Numbered from the stretch's first letter, positions 8,884 through 19,071 are shown. The stretch is 47,580 nucleotides of DNA from a bacterium (GCA_027592135.1 JAQCIJ010000005.1:1-47580); one strand, 5' to 3'. Numbers and translations are program-made. Notes: generated by a model from the sequence alone, not told the origin.

Positions 8884-10167
8884 CTATACCAATTTCTCAT
8901 AATCGTGCGCCAAAAGCTGTGCATTAATCTGACGGATAAGCTCCATTACTACTCCTACAACGATAATCAGTCCTGATCCTGAAATGATCAAATCCTGAGA
9001 GCTGAGTGTTGAATACTTGGTAAAGATAAGAGGAACGATAGCAACCATACCAAGGAACGACCCACCCCAAAGGTTGAGGCGACTGGATACCTTTGCGAGT
9101 AACTCTGCGGTCTGCTTTCCTGGACGTACTCCAGGGACGAATCCTCCACGCTTCTGGATATTCTCTGCAACTTCATCAGGCTTAAATGTTACGGACACAA
9201 AGAAGTACGTAAACCCAAGTACTAGTAAGAAGTAGATGACTATATACAGTATGCTCGGATTATTCGGATTGATGTTGACGTTAATAAAGTTCGCAACCGT
9301 CTGAAGTATTGGACGAGTAGCCGTACTGAGGAACTGAGCAATAATTGCTGGCAATGTAATAAGAGAGATCGCGAAGATAATCGGGATCATTCCTGCTTGG
9401 TTCAGTCGAATCGGTATATTGCCCTGTACTCCTCGTCCTGCTCCTTGGTTTGCGTAGGTTATCGGTATCAAGCGATGTGCATCAGTAAACAAAACAACGG
9501 CAACAAGCATAGCAAGAGAGACGATAGCAAAGAGGAAGAATGCAGCCTGCTTACCCTGTCCTGCAAGGAACATCGTAGAAAGCGTTGTCGGCATTCCAGA
9601 AACGATTCCAATGAAGATGATCAGAGAAATTCCGTTTCCAATTCCTTTTTCTGTAATCAATTCACCAAGCCACATCAGAAAGAGTGCACCTGTTGTGACA
9701 TAGAGCATTGGCATGAAAACTCCTGGGAAGGTGAGATCGACAAGCTGAATACCACCTTGACCAAGCAAAATGAGGAAACCATAACTCTGGATAAATGCGA
9801 GAGGAACGGTAAGCCAACGTGTGTACTTGTTGATTGTCTGCTGTCCTTGCTGTCCTTCTTTACTCAGTGCTTCGAGCTTCGGGAAGATCACCGTACATAG
9901 CTGCATAATAATAGATGCGTTAATGTATGGAGAAAGACCAAGAAGCACGATAGAGAAGTTATCGATCGCACCACCAGTAAGCGCTGCAAACACTCCCACT
10001 ACTCCACCTCCACTTCGCTGGTTGAGAAATTCACTAAGAGCAAAAGGATCAGTCCCTGGAACAGCAATGTGAGCCACAACGCGGTACACAAGCAAAAGAC
10101 CAATGGTCATAATAATCCTCTTACGGAGTTCTTCTGAGTGCCAGAGTTGACGAAGGTAGGTGAACAC
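8884..10167 (-). CDS. secY: Preprotein translocase subunit SecY
   Basis: 427 aa polytopic; ALSEFLNQRSGGGVVGVFAALTGGAIDNFSIVLLGLSPYINASIIMQL; ENIQKRGGFVPGVRPGKQT. Confidence 0.98.
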   Translation of the reverse strand: MFTYLRQLWHSEELRKRIIMTIGLLLVYRVVAHIAVPGTDPFALSEFLNQRSGGGVVGVFAALTGGAIDNFSIVLLGLSPYINASIIMQLCTVIFPKLEALSKEGQQGQQTINKYTRWLTVPLAFIQSYGFLILLGQGGIQLVDLTFPGVFMPMLYVTTGALFLMWLGELITEKGIGNGISLIIFIGIVSGMPTTLSTMFLAGQGKQAAFFLFAIVSLAMLVAVVLFTDAHRLIPITYANQGAGRGVQGNIPIRLNQAGMIPIIFAISLITLPAIIAQFLSTATRPILQTVANFINVNINPNNPSILYIVIYFLLVLGFTYFFVSVTFKPDEVAENIQKRGGFVPGVRPGKQTAELLAKVSSRLNLWGGSFLGMVAIVPLIFTKYSTLSSQDLIISGSGLIIVVGVVMELIRQINAQLLAHDYEKLV

Positions 10168-10183
10168 TAAAAAAGAGGATAGT

Positions 10184-10204
10184 AATTCATAATTCTTAAT
10201 TCAT
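10184..10204. repeat. AATTCAT heptamer x3 overlapping the rplO stop
   Basis: AATTCAT AATTCTT AATTCAT; rplO stop at 10196-10198. Confidence 0.9.
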
Positions 10205-10636
10205 AGTAATAACTTTTCCACCTGCTTTTTCGATAGCTTCTTTTGCAATCTTGCTAGCAGCGTGAACCGTGATTTCAAATTTCTTCTTTACCTCACCACG
10301 AGCAAGCAACTTTATACGCTTACCTGTAGAAACAATATTGTTCTCTTTAAGAGCTGCGACATCGTACTTTCCCGCTGCAAGCTTCTCTTCCAATGTATCA
10401 AGATTTACAACCTCGTATTCCACGCGGTTTGGGTTATTAAATCCACCAAGCTTTGGTTGACGAACCATAAGTGGAGTCTGTCCTCCTTCAAAGATACGGT
10501 TACTCTTACTACCAGAACGTGAACCCTGTCCTTTTGTTCCACGACCTGCCGTGGTTCCACGACCTGCGCTGTTTCCCCGCCCTGCCCTTTTTGAGGACTT
10601 GCGAGAACCCGGTGCTGGCTTCAAAGTATTCAACAT
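10196..10636 (-). CDS. rplO: 50S ribosomal protein L15
   Basis: MLNTLKPAPGSRKSSKRAGRGNSAGRGTTAGRGTKGQGSRSG; internal start. Confidence 0.95.
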   Translation of the reverse strand: MLNTLKPAPGSRKSSKRAGRGNSAGRGTTAGRGTKGQGSRSGSKSNRIFEGGQTPLMVRQPKLGGFNNPNRVEYEVVNLDTLEEKLAAGKYDVAALKENNIVSTGKRIKLLARGEVKKKFEITVHAASKIAKEAIEKAGGKVITMN

Positions 10637-10790
10637 AGCCGGGATATGGTACGTAGGTTGTGGCTGCTTCTCAAGTGATTTATTGAAGAAAGCGAAGAAA
10701 GCGAGGATCCTCGCTCTCCTCGCCATATTCTCACTCTTCGTCCTACTGTAGTAGTAAAAATGCCTAAATTATGCTAGAATAGTATGATTC

Positions 10791-11990
10791 ATGCGTAAAT
10801 TCATATCATCAGCGTTTGTCGGCATTCTCACTCTTGCTCCAGTGCTGACACCCTTGGGGGCAGCCCAAGAACCCATCACCTATGTTCGACGTGCAGAAGC
10901 TGCAATGATTTTAATGAAGAATGCGGGCATCACCGTAGATGAAAGGGCGCAAACATATGGCGACTACCCCGACATGATAGATGGGCAGTGGTATGTCCCT
11001 TATATGCTGACAGGTATAGAAATTGGATTATTTGCTGCAAATACAGAAACAGGGTTTGCCTATCCACATAAATCTGTTTCGCGTGCGGAGTTTCTCGAAA
11101 TGCTGACAAAGACGTTCCTTCTCACCACCAATATCCCCTATCAATATACAGATATTCCCATAGGGGCTCCGTATAGTGCATATATTGGACTCTCATGGCG
11201 CTATAAACTATTCCACAGCACAAACAATCCCAGCGTGTTACAACCAAATCTCAAGGTCTCTCATAAAGAGGCAGCAGAAGCGATTTACACACTACTGACT
11301 GCAGAACCCTCTCTGCAACTAAAACCGGGAATGTTTCCTGTCAAAGAACACTTTTCTGCCCCGCAAGATCCGCGGTCTTCTCTATTTGAAAACATAACAA
11401 TCGCTGCTGTAAACAGTTACACGGATATCGCGACACCAAAAACGGTAAAATCTGCTGTCTTACGTCTGATTCGCTCTCGCGGAAATTTGGCAGAGCAAAC
11501 ACGCAATGATTTGATCCATGCTATAAACAAAGAGCGTGCAAAATATAAACTGACGCCAATGCGCAGTAACTACTACCTCGAACTCTCTGCACAACGCCAT
11601 GCAAAAGATATGGCAATTCGTGGATACTTTAGCCACTACACACCCGAAGGCTTAAGTTATGTCGATCGCATTCGTAGTGGTGGGTACCTCGATATTAATC
11701 CAGACTCCTGTAGTTGTGCACAACAGTTTGACCTTGGTGGAGAATCACAAGTAGAGCAACAGGGTCCAGACTTTGTCTTAACCGGACAACAGTCCTGTAG
11801 CTGCGAACCTATTTTCTCACTGGGAGAAAACCTCGCAAAAGGACAACTCTCCGTAAAACAAGTGATGAAAGACTGGATGAATTCCTCAAACCATCGACGT
11901 AATATTTTGCGGCCAGAGTTTGAAGAAATTGGTATCGGACTGTTCGAAGATGAATGGGTGCAGAATTTTGGAAGACTAAAGTTTGAGTAA
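10791..11990 (+). CDS. Secreted protein with N-terminal SLH-like region and C-terminal CAP (SCP/PR1) domain
   Basis: Signal peptide; YVRRAEAAMILMKNAGI... SVSRAEFLEMLTKTF; CAP motifs NKERAKYKLTPM, SAQRHAKDMAIRGYFSHYTPEG, GENLAKGQ, SSNHRRNILRPEFEEIGIG. Confidence 0.88.
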   Translation: MRKFISSAFVGILTLAPVLTPLGAAQEPITYVRRAEAAMILMKNAGITVDERAQTYGDYPDMIDGQWYVPYMLTGIEIGLFAANTETGFAYPHKSVSRAEFLEMLTKTFLLTTNIPYQYTDIPIGAPYSAYIGLSWRYKLFHSTNNPSVLQPNLKVSHKEAAEAIYTLLTAEPSLQLKPGMFPVKEHFSAPQDPRSSLFENITIAAVNSYTDIATPKTVKSAVLRLIRSRGNLAEQTRNDLIHAINKERAKYKLTPMRSNYYLELSAQRHAKDMAIRGYFSHYTPEGLSYVDRIRSGGYLDINPDSCSCAQQFDLGGESQVEQQGPDFVLTGQQSCSCEPIFSLGENLAKGQLSVKQVMKDWMNSSNHRRNILRPEFEEIGIGLFEDEWVQNFGRLKFE

Positions 11991-12020
11991 AGGGTCAAGC
12001 GAAAAACTACGTAGTGAAGT

Positions 12021-12533
12021 TTACACAATTGCCGCCAACATCTTCCCAAATTCTTCGGCGGCGGCAGGACCATTTCCCGTTACTATTTTTCCATCGATGG
12101 TTACCGCTTCTCCGGTGTACTCAGCCCCATAGGTTTCGAGTATTTCTTGCTGTCCCCCGTCTTCGTTCCAAACTGTTGCACGTTTACCAGAAAGAACCCG
12201 TGCTTTGGCGAGTATTGTCGGTGCAATGCAAATCGCACCGAGTGGCACTTCTGCTCTGTAGGCATCGTTTGCCACCTTAAGTGCATCAGGATCTGAGGCC
12301 AGCAGTACTGCCCCTGGGCCTCCAATAAAGGCAATGTGCCTGTAGTCTGTTACCTTCACGTCTTTAAGAGCGATAGTCGCTTCTTCTTTACCACCGAAAC
12401 TCCCTGTGCACTGCCCCACGTCTTTTGCCCCTATAACTATCTCGTTTCCGGCTTCTTCAAGCCCTTTGCGCGTACCTGCGTACTCTGCGTCTTGATAGCC
12501 GCTGTGGGCAAGGATTATGAGGGATTTGGGCAT
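12021..12533 (-). CDS. DJ-1/PfpI-family protein
   Basis: IAFIGGPGAVLLASDPDALKVANDAYRAEVPLGAICIAPTILAKARVLSGKRATVWN. Confidence 0.88.
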   Translation of the reverse strand: MPKSLIILAHSGYQDAEYAGTRKGLEEAGNEIVIGAKDVGQCTGSFGGKEEATIALKDVKVTDYRHIAFIGGPGAVLLASDPDALKVANDAYRAEVPLGAICIAPTILAKARVLSGKRATVWNEDGGQQEILETYGAEYTGEAVTIDGKIVTGNGPAAAEEFGKMLAAIV

Positions 12534-12548
12534 GTAAAGCAGAGAATA

Positions 12549-13202
12549 TTAGCTTTTCCTAAGCCCTCCATCACGACCAATGTCTGCCTTGCTTACTTGC
12601 GTGATTTCTACTTTCTCCAGCTCTGGAGTGTCTTGCAAGCCAAGATCTTTGTTCGACCTTCCTCCTACAGACTGAGCGACGTTTCGTGACTTATCTTCTG
12701 CAGTTGTTACTTCTGTTCCTGCAATTCTCATCAATGCTTTCATGATACATTGAGCGTTTACCAACTTGTTCGTAGTTCCGTAACGCTTACTTAAAACATT
12801 TCTAATACCTGCGTGTTCTAGCACAACACGTAGTGCACCTCCTGCGATGATACCTGTACCTTCGCGAGCAGGAATAAGACGGATACGCGCTGCTTTAAAT
12901 TTGTGGTCAATCTCGTGTGGGATACTCCCATCAGCGACAGGCACTTTTATCATGTTACGCTTTGCAACAGATGATGCTTTTTGTACGGCAGCCTGTACTT
13001 CGTTTGCCTTACCAGTCCCCAAGCCCACACGTCCTTTCTTGTCTCCAACAACGACAACAGCGCGGAATCGCATGCGACGTCCTCCAGCTACCACACGGGT
13101 AACTCTATCGATAGAGAGTGTTGTCTCTTCGAAATCAGAAGGCTCTTTTCGCTTTTTGCGATCACGCTGCTTGCGGTCTGGCTTGGAGGTTTTTGGATTC
13201 AT
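12549..13202 (-). CDS. rpsE: 30S ribosomal protein S5
   Basis: IDRVTRVVAGGRRMRFRAVVVVGDKKGRVGLGTGKANEVQAAVQKA; IPAREGTGIIAGGALRVVLEHAGI. Confidence 0.98.
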   Translation of the reverse strand: MNPKTSKPDRKQRDRKKRKEPSDFEETTLSIDRVTRVVAGGRRMRFRAVVVVGDKKGRVGLGTGKANEVQAAVQKASSVAKRNMIKVPVADGSIPHEIDHKFKAARIRLIPAREGTGIIAGGALRVVLEHAGIRNVLSKRYGTTNKLVNAQCIMKALMRIAGTEVTTAEDKSRNVAQSVGGRSNKDLGLQDTPELEKVEITQVSKADIGRDGGLRKS

Positions 13203-13206
13203 GGAG

Positions 13207-13234
13207 AAGTGGAAAACGGAAAGTGGAAAGTGGA
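13207..13234. repeat. AAGTGGA heptamer x4 filling the rplR-rpsE spacer
   Basis: AAGTGGA AAACGGA AAGTGGA AAGTGGA. Confidence 0.92.
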
Positions 13235-13240
13235 TAAAGA

Positions 13241-13588
13241 TTAAAACGTCAATCCTGCATCACGAGCTGCATCTGCTACTGCTTTTACACGTCCGTGGTA
13301 TCTGTAGGAATTTCGGTCAAATACGATAGTAGAGATCTTCTTGTCCTTTGCCTTGGCAGCGATAGCTTCACCAAGCTTTATAGCTCCGTCGATGTTGGCT
13401 GTTTTTTTAAGCTCTTTTGTAGAAGCTGCAACCAATGTCTTTCCGCTTTCGTCGTCAATAAGCTGTGCAGAAATCTGCATCAGAGAACGAAAGATAGACA
13501 GGCGTGGACGTGCAGCAGTACCAGAGACTTTTGCGCGTACTCTGCGCTTTCTTGCTAGCCGATTCTGATGCTTTATAGGAGCTTTCAT
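13241..13588 (-). CDS. rplR: 50S ribosomal protein L18
   Basis: [48 protein letters not shown]. Confidence 0.97.
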   Translation of the reverse strand: MKAPIKHQNRLARKRRVRAKVSGTAARPRLSIFRSLMQISAQLIDDESGKTLVAASTKELKKTANIDGAIKLGEAIAAKAKDKKISTIVFDRNSYRYHGRVKAVADAARDAGLTF

Positions 13589-13599
13589 ACTGTAGATTG

Positions 13600-14151
13600 T
13601 TATTTGGCGGAACCAGCAGATTTACCAGATTTACGGATAATCACCTCATCGGTGTACTTTACACCTTTGCCTTTGTATGGCTCTGGTGGACGGAAACTGC
13701 GGATGTCGGCAGCTGCCTGACCCACGTCTTCTTTGCTAATCCCTTTAATAATAAGGATCTGCTTATTTTTTTCATCTTGTGAAATATCAATTCCTTCTGG
13801 CGCTGCGTACTCGATTGGATGACTGTGTCCAAGGTTGAGTGTTACGGTTTTTCCTTTTGCTTGCGCCTTGTAACCCACTCCGATGATCTCAAGCTTCTTC
13901 TCGTATCCCTCAGATACACCAATAACCATGTTGTTAATCATCTGACGTGTAAGACCATGACGAGCCATGCTATCTGCAGAATCATTTATGCGACCAACAA
14001 TCACCATAGAGCCCTCAACCTTTACCGTTACCTCAGGAAGATGAGCATAGGAAAGCTCCCCTTTTGGTCCTTTTACGACAATGATGTTAGCGGTAACCTC
14101 GACGGTTACGCCTCCTGGGATCGCCACTGGATTTTTTCCAATTCGAGACAT
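13600..14151 (-). CDS. rplF: 50S ribosomal protein L6
   Basis: [60 protein letters not shown]. Confidence 0.98.
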   Translation of the reverse strand: MSRIGKNPVAIPGGVTVEVTANIIVVKGPKGELSYAHLPEVTVKVEGSMVIVGRINDSADSMARHGLTRQMINNMVIGVSEGYEKKLEIIGVGYKAQAKGKTVTLNLGHSHPIEYAAPEGIDISQDEKNKQILIIKGISKEDVGQAAADIRSFRPPEPYKGKGVKYTDEVIIRKSGKSAGSAK

Positions 14152-14153
14152 GA

Positions 14154-14552
14154 TTAGCTAATGGTACAAAGAACTTCTCCACCGACTTTTTTCTCACGAG
14201 CTTGGCCGTCTGTTAGTAAGCCCTGGCTGGTGGTAAGAACGGCGATACCGTATCCACGAAGCACAGGCTTAAGGTCTGCAACACCTGCATAGGTGCGACG
14301 ACCAGGCTTGGAGGCTCGTGTGAGAGTGAGAGTCATTTTTTCTGGATTGAACGTTACTTCGAGTGAAAGCTTTGGCGCTTCTCCGAGTACTTCTACTCCA
14401 GAGATCCATCCCTCTTTTTTGAGGAGCTCAAGAAGCTGTAGTTTCATTTTACTGTGTGGGGCAGTACAACTTGCTTTGCCCGCTTTCTGCGCATTGCGCA
14501 TGCGAGTAAGCAAATCGCCGATGGGGTCTGTTACGTATGTCATAATTACCAA
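14154..14552 (-). CDS. rpsH: 30S ribosomal protein S8
   Basis: [72 protein letters not shown]. Confidence 0.97.
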   Translation of the reverse strand: MVIMTYVTDPIGDLLTRMRNAQKAGKASCTAPHSKMKLQLLELLKKEGWISGVEVLGEAPKLSLEVTFNPEKMTLTLTRASKPGRRTYAGVADLKPVLRGYGIAVLTTSQGLLTDGQAREKKVGGEVLCTIS

Positions 14553-14770
14553 GAAGATTTAGTTATACCAGGGATATCACCATTCGTTGCCGCTTCGCGG
14601 AAGCAAATACGACAGACTCCAAAGAATCTCATGAATCCGTGACGGCGACCACAAAGGTTGCATCGGTTGTAAATACGCGTAGGAAACTTCGGCGTTCGTC
14701 CTGCCGCTTTGTCGCGAAGGAACTTGTTCATACTTGCCTTTTGCTTATTCTTTAGTGCGAGTCGAGCCAT
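14546..14770 (-). CDS. rpsN: 30S ribosomal protein S14 (zinc-binding form)
   Basis: [10 protein letters not shown]... [41 protein letters not shown]; internal start. Confidence 0.96.
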   Translation of the reverse strand: MARLALKNKQKASMNKFLRDKAAGRTPKFPTRIYNRCNLCGRRHGFMRFFGVCRICFREAATNGDIPGITKSSW

Positions 14771-14771
14771 A

Positions 14772-15479
14772 TTAAGATTCTGGTTGGGAAGTTGCGGCAG
14801 TATCGGTTGTTTCGTCTGTAGATTCAACCATTTCTTTAGAGGTTTCAGATGTAACAGCAGTCTCAGAGGTGTCCTGCTTTTCTCCCTCTGCACCTTCTAC
14901 AGCCTTTGTAACCTCTTTTTTCTTCTCCTCCTTCTCCTTCCTAAACGGCATTCCCATTTCGGTAAACAGTGCACGTCCTTCTTTATCGTTACTTGCTGTT
15001 GTTGTAATCACAATCTGCAAAGGGAAGATTTGGCTTGGATCTGGAGCAGGTACTTCTGGGAAAATCGAGTGGTCACGAAGGCCAATACTGTAGTTTCCGT
15101 TTCCATCAAGCTTGCTTGGAAGACCACGGAAGTCGCGAATACGAGGGATCGAGTAGCTCATTAACCTATCGAGGAACTCCTCCATTTGCTTACCACGGAG
15201 TGTAACGCGGCAACCAACAATCATTCCTTGACGAGTTTTAAAGTTAGAGATAGCGACCCGAGCATGAGTGAATACAGGCTTTTGACCAGTGATCAATCTG
15301 ATGCTCTCTGCGATATATGCGTGCATTTCCTTGCTGTCCATTTTGGACTTGTTGATTCCAACGTTTACCGTCACTTTCTCTACTTGAGGAAGTGCGTGCT
15401 TATTTTTGATACCGAGCCTCTTGCTAACACCTGCAGCAATAGGTCCGCGGAGCCGATCATGGAGGGTTGCGTAAGCCAT
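14772..15479 (-). CDS. rplE: 50S ribosomal protein L5 with S/T/E-rich C-terminal extension
   Basis: [41 protein letters not shown]; ~50-residue tail. Confidence 0.97.
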   Translation of the reverse strand: MAYATLHDRLRGPIAAGVSKRLGIKNKHALPQVEKVTVNVGINKSKMDSKEMHAYIAESIRLITGQKPVFTHARVAISNFKTRQGMIVGCRVTLRGKQMEEFLDRLMSYSIPRIRDFRGLPSKLDGNGNYSIGLRDHSIFPEVPAPDPSQIFPLQIVITTTASNDKEGRALFTEMGMPFRKEKEEKKKEVTKAVEGAEGEKQDTSETAVTSETSKEMVESTDETTDTAATSQPES

Positions 15480-15482
15480 AAC

Positions 15483-16055
15483 CTAAGTGCCTCGTTGGGA
15501 ACCTCGTGAAGATGAACGTTCTTGTTGATCTGGTACGGAGTGATCTTCTTTCATGTGAGATACAGAATCCATTTCTGCACCTGCAGCGCTCATTTCTTCT
15601 GATCCAAATCCCATCTTTTTCCAGAATGGAGATTTTTGGGAGGTGGCAGAAGTCTCAGATGGAGCAGATGTTTTTGCACCCTTCTCGCTCTTCTTCTCAG
15701 CAGCCTCCATGACCTTTGCATCAGATCCCTTCTTCTTCGCGATAGTGGTCTTTTTAATTTCGTCACCGCTCTGCTTAAAAATACGCGTCTTCTTTCCTTT
15801 TTCGAGCTTAAAGCCAATACGACTGCGCTTCTTTGTCTTTGGATCAACAAGCATTACGTTGCTTGCATCAAGAGATGCTTCATATTTTACAATTTCACCA
15901 GGACGATTTGGCCCTGCTTTCATGTGGCGTGTTCGAATATTTATATCCGTAACTACAAGACGATTTTTGGTGTGTAGCACACGGAGAACCTGACCGGTTT
16001 TCCCCTTATCCTTGCCTGTAATGACTACGACGCTATCGCCGGCACGGATCTTCAC
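15483..16055 (-). CDS. rplX: 50S ribosomal protein L24 with ~80-aa C-terminal extension
   Basis: [59 protein letters not shown]. Confidence 0.96.
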   Translation of the reverse strand: MKIRAGDSVVVITGKDKGKTGQVLRVLHTKNRLVVTDINIRTRHMKAGPNRPGEIVKYEASLDASNVMLVDPKTKKRSRIGFKLEKGKKTRIFKQSGDEIKKTTIAKKKGSDAKVMEAAEKKSEKGAKTSAPSETSATSQKSPFWKKMGFGSEEMSAAGAEMDSVSHMKEDHSVPDQQERSSSRGSQRGT

Positions 16056-16420
16056 AGTACGTCTGGGGCAAGAGATACAATTTTTTGGAATCCTTTTCCA
16101 CGGAGTTCACGAGCAACCGGACCGAATACTCTCGTACCCTTCGGTTGTCCATCTTTAGAAACAATAACGCATGCGTTATCGTCGAAGCGGATACCGCTAC
16201 CATCTTTGCGGCGTGTCATCTTTTTGGTTCGGACAATAACAGCACGCTCTACCGCCTTCTTCTTTACCATTCCGCGTGGAGCTGCAGATTTAACAGCAAT
16301 AACTACGATATCACCTACTCCTGCGTAGCGACGCTTACTTCCGCCAAGTACTTTGATACACTGGACGATTTTTGCGCCAGTATTATCAGCCACGTTCATG
16401 AGAGTTTCTGTCTGGATCAT
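16052..16420 (-). CDS. rplN: 50S ribosomal protein L14
   Basis: [44 protein letters not shown] overlap with rpsQ stop. Confidence 0.98.
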   Translation of the reverse strand: MIQTETLMNVADNTGAKIVQCIKVLGGSKRRYAGVGDIVVIAVKSAAPRGMVKKKAVERAVIVRTKKMTRRKDGSGIRFDDNACVIVSKDGQPKGTRVFGPVARELRGKGFQKIVSLAPDVL

Positions 16421-16788
16421 TCTTGAGAAGTGGTAGAGGTTTCAGAGGAATCAGATGTGTCAGAAGTGCTCTTTTTTTCTGCATCTGCACCAGTTTTCTC
16501 ACGGTGAATCACCTTATCTATAGCTTCATCGTCTTTCATTTCTGATACACGTGGAGCTGCTTTAATAATTTCGATAACTTTGAAGTGCTTGTTTTTTGAG
16601 AGTGGCTTGCACTCTTCTATTACCACCTTATCTCCTTCGTAGAGATCCATACCGTTTGTATCACACAGGAACTTCTTACTCTTCCTATATCTCTTTTTGT
16701 AAATAGGGTGGAACACAAGCCTGTGCGTAACCACGCTTACCGTGCCCGTCATTTTTGCCGATGTGATGACTCCTTTTTTGGTTCTCAT
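16417..16788 (-). CDS. rpsQ: 30S ribosomal protein S17 with S/T-rich tail
   Basis: [43 protein letters not shown]; tail [17 protein letters not shown]. Confidence 0.95.
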   Translation of the reverse strand: MRTKKGVITSAKMTGTVSVVTHRLVFHPIYKKRYRKSKKFLCDTNGMDLYEGDKVVIEECKPLSKNKHFKVIEIIKAAPRVSEMKDDEAIDKVIHREKTGADAEKKSTSDTSDSSETSTTSQE

Positions 16789-17033
16789 GATGCTTTAGCG
16801 GGGGCAACTTCTACCTTTTTGGCTTCAGTTGGCAGGGAGGATACAGGGGAATATACAGTTTTCATACGAGCAAGTTGCTTTTTTTCTCGGATGTACTTTG
16901 CACTATCCTTCTCTTTGCCGAGCTTTACACCGAGTCGCAACTTTACGACTGTGTTCTGTTGCGCAATGATCTCCTTGCGGAGGTCTTCTGCGCTCATTTT
17001 TCGTAGCTCTTTGATGGTAGTGAGAGAAGACAT
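16785..17033 (-). CDS. rpmC: 50S ribosomal protein L29
   Basis: IKELRKMSAEDLRKEIIAQQNTVVKLRLGVKLGKEKDSAKYIREKKQLARMKTV. Confidence 0.94.
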   Translation of the reverse strand: MSSLTTIKELRKMSAEDLRKEIIAQQNTVVKLRLGVKLGKEKDSAKYIREKKQLARMKTVYSPVSSLPTEAKKVEVAPAKAS

Positions 17034-17452
17034 TAGTGGGCAATTTTGGTTACAACTTTCGTCTTCATTGGAAGCTTGTGGCTTGCAAGGCGAAGTGCCT
17101 CACGTGCATCAGCTTCTGGAAGACCATCCATTTCGAATATGATTGTTCCAGCTTTTAATACACATCCCCAGTACTCGATACTTCCTTTACCAGATCCCAT
17201 CGGTACTTCTGCAGCTTTCTTTGTTACTGGGTTATGTGGGAACACGCGAATCCACATCTTTCCTCCACGAGCTACACTACGGGTCATCGCTCTACGTGCA
17301 GCTTCGATCTGCCTCGCCGTAAGCTCACCTGTCACCGTGCACTTTAGTCCGATAGAACCAAATGCGAGCTGGGTACCCTTTGTCGCCTTACCCTTCCACT
17401 GTCCGCGGCGGCGCTGTACCTTCCTGTATTTGATTTTCTTCGGTTCTAACAT
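17033..17452 (-). CDS. rplP: 50S ribosomal protein L16
   Basis: RKVQRRRGQWKGKATKGTQLAFGSIGLKCTVTGELTARQIEAARRAMTR. Confidence 0.98.
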   Translation of the reverse strand: MLEPKKIKYRKVQRRRGQWKGKATKGTQLAFGSIGLKCTVTGELTARQIEAARRAMTRSVARGGKMWIRVFPHNPVTKKAAEVPMGSGKGSIEYWGCVLKAGTIIFEMDGLPEADAREALRLASHKLPMKTKVVTKIAH

Positions 17453-17453
17453 G

Positions 17454-18128
17454 TTACTGATTGTTCAGGGAAGTAAGACCTGCAGACTGTGCCTGCTTAA
17501 TTTTTTTAAATACCATTCCTTTGTAGATCCATACCTTTACACCAATCGTACCGTAGGTAGTTAAAGCAGCTTTACGTGCGAAAAATACATTTGCACGAAG
17601 GGTCTGCAAAGGAATGTTACCTTCTTTGAAAGTTTCTGATCGAGCAATCTCTGCACCGTTTAGTCTTCCAGAAATTTTGATCTTAATTCCGAGTGCTCCA
17701 GATTGCATTGCTTTCTCGATAGCCATCTTTGATGCTCTTCGATATGGCATGCGACGCTGAATTTGCCCTTGGATTGTTTCGGCGATTACGTGTGCATCTG
17801 CATCTGGGTTACGGATCTCTTGGATATTTACATCAAATGATCCGCCAAATTGCTTTTCGAGATCTTTGCGAAGTTGTTCGATAGAAGCACCCTGCTTACC
17901 TATAATCACACCAGGCTTGCTCGAATGAATGGCAACAGATGTGCGCTTACTTCGATCGATATCTATTTGGGAGATTCCTGCATCAGGAAGCTTATTGTTA
18001 ATATATCTTTTGATAAGCATATCCTGCAAAAATAACTCTTTAAACTTCTTTCCTTGTGCAAACCACGTACTAGACCACGTGTGCGTAATCTTGAGACGGA
18101 AGCCGTTGGGATTAACTTTTTGACCCAT
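17454..18128 (-). CDS. rpsC: 30S ribosomal protein S3
   Basis: MGQKVNPNGFRLKITHTWSSTWFAQGKKF; KH domain KPGVIIGKQGASIEQLRKDLEK. Confidence 0.98.
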   Translation of the reverse strand: MGQKVNPNGFRLKITHTWSSTWFAQGKKFKELFLQDMLIKRYINNKLPDAGISQIDIDRSKRTSVAIHSSKPGVIIGKQGASIEQLRKDLEKQFGGSFDVNIQEIRNPDADAHVIAETIQGQIQRRMPYRRASKMAIEKAMQSGALGIKIKISGRLNGAEIARSETFKEGNIPLQTLRANVFFARKAALTTYGTIGVKVWIYKGMVFKKIKQAQSAGLTSLNNQ

Positions 18129-18136
18129 ACTTTAGA

Positions 18137-18194
18137 AGTGGATAGTGGACCAGCCGACGCCAAGGCTATGGCCGGCAAGTAGTGGATAGTGGAT
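18137..18194. repeat. AGTGGAT heptamer pairs flanking a GC-rich core in the rplV-rpsC spacer
   Basis: AGTGGAT AGTGGAC (18137-18150) and AGTGGAT AGTGGAT (18181-18194). Confidence 0.9.
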
Positions 18195-18208
18195 AAAGAG
18201 TGGAAGCA

Positions 18209-18775
18209 TTACTTTTGAGGGGATTTCTTGGACACAGAAGATTTCGAGGTGGAAGTGGTAGTATCCGTAGTGGACTTACCCTTCGTACTCGTCGACGCCT
18301 TCTTTGACATCGTCGTGGTCTTTTTTACAGTCTTTTTAGCGGTTTGGGAAGCATTTTTTGAAGAAACTAAGGAATCCAAGGAGTCCGACGAATCCGAGGA
18401 TGTGCTCTTCGGACTCTTTGGTTTCTTCGGATTCTTTTCTAAGGCTTCCCCGGCAACTCCCAATGTCATGTTGATATGGCTCATAAATTTACGCATAGGA
18501 CGTACTCTTCCACGTGCCATTGGTACTCCACGGTGATACGCTTGTGCCTTATTTACCGTTAGAAGCTTGATTACCATCATTTGAGGATCTTGCTTCTCGT
18601 TGTGTGAAGCATTCGCCATCGCGCTACGCAGGAGATTTTCGAAGATGCGTGCCGCCTTCTTGTTGGTGTGTTCGAGAGTATACATAGCATCTGGAACAGA
18701 CTGCCCACGGATCATCTTGGCAACGAGTTGTGCCTTCTTAGGAGCGATGCGGATAGAGCGTAGAGAAGCTTGCAT
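18209..18775 (-). CDS. rplV: 50S ribosomal protein L22 with long S/T/K-rich C-terminal tail
   Basis: LRSIRIAPKKAQLVAKMIRGQSVPDAM; HRGVPMARGRVRPMRKFMSHINMTLG; ~70-aa tail. Confidence 0.96.
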   Translation of the reverse strand: MQASLRSIRIAPKKAQLVAKMIRGQSVPDAMYTLEHTNKKAARIFENLLRSAMANASHNEKQDPQMMVIKLLTVNKAQAYHRGVPMARGRVRPMRKFMSHINMTLGVAGEALEKNPKKPKSPKSTSSDSSDSLDSLVSSKNASQTAKKTVKKTTTMSKKASTSTKGKSTTDTTTSTSKSSVSKKSPQK

Positions 18776-18786
18776 AATAGAGTAGG

Positions 18787-19071
18787 TTATTTTTTATCGG
18801 ACTTATCGGCCATTTTTCCACCGTGGTTTTTAAATTTCGTAGTCCAAGAGAATTCTCCAAGTTTGTGACCAACCATTTGCTCGGTAATGTACACAGGAAC
18901 AAATTCTTTTCCGTTGTGAACTGCGAAGGTAAATCCTGTAAATTCTGGTGGTATGTCGCACGATCTTGCCCAAGTTTTGATAATTTTTTTATCACCAGCT
19001 TCCATCATTTTCATGACTTTCTTGAGAAGACTTGCGTCTATGTATGGGCCTTTTTTGAGTGATCTAGACAT
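18787..19071 (-). CDS. rpsS: 30S ribosomal protein S19
   Basis: [67 protein letters not shown]. Confidence 0.98.
   Translation of the reverse strand: MSRSLKKGPYIDASLLKKVMKMMEAGDKKIIKTWARSCDIPPEFTGFTFAVHNGKEFVPVYITEQMVGHKLGEFSWTTKFKNHGGKMADKSDKK

Noticed and set aside
11990-12020. Palindrome CTACGTAG downstream of the CAP gene as a terminator
   Set aside because: Too short and lacks a T-tract.
16417-16420. Possible alternative genetic code (UGA=Gly, as in Gracilibacteria/Absconditabacteria)
   Set aside because: UGA is used as a true stop (rpsQ ATGA overlap with rplN) and conserved proteins show no internal UGA.
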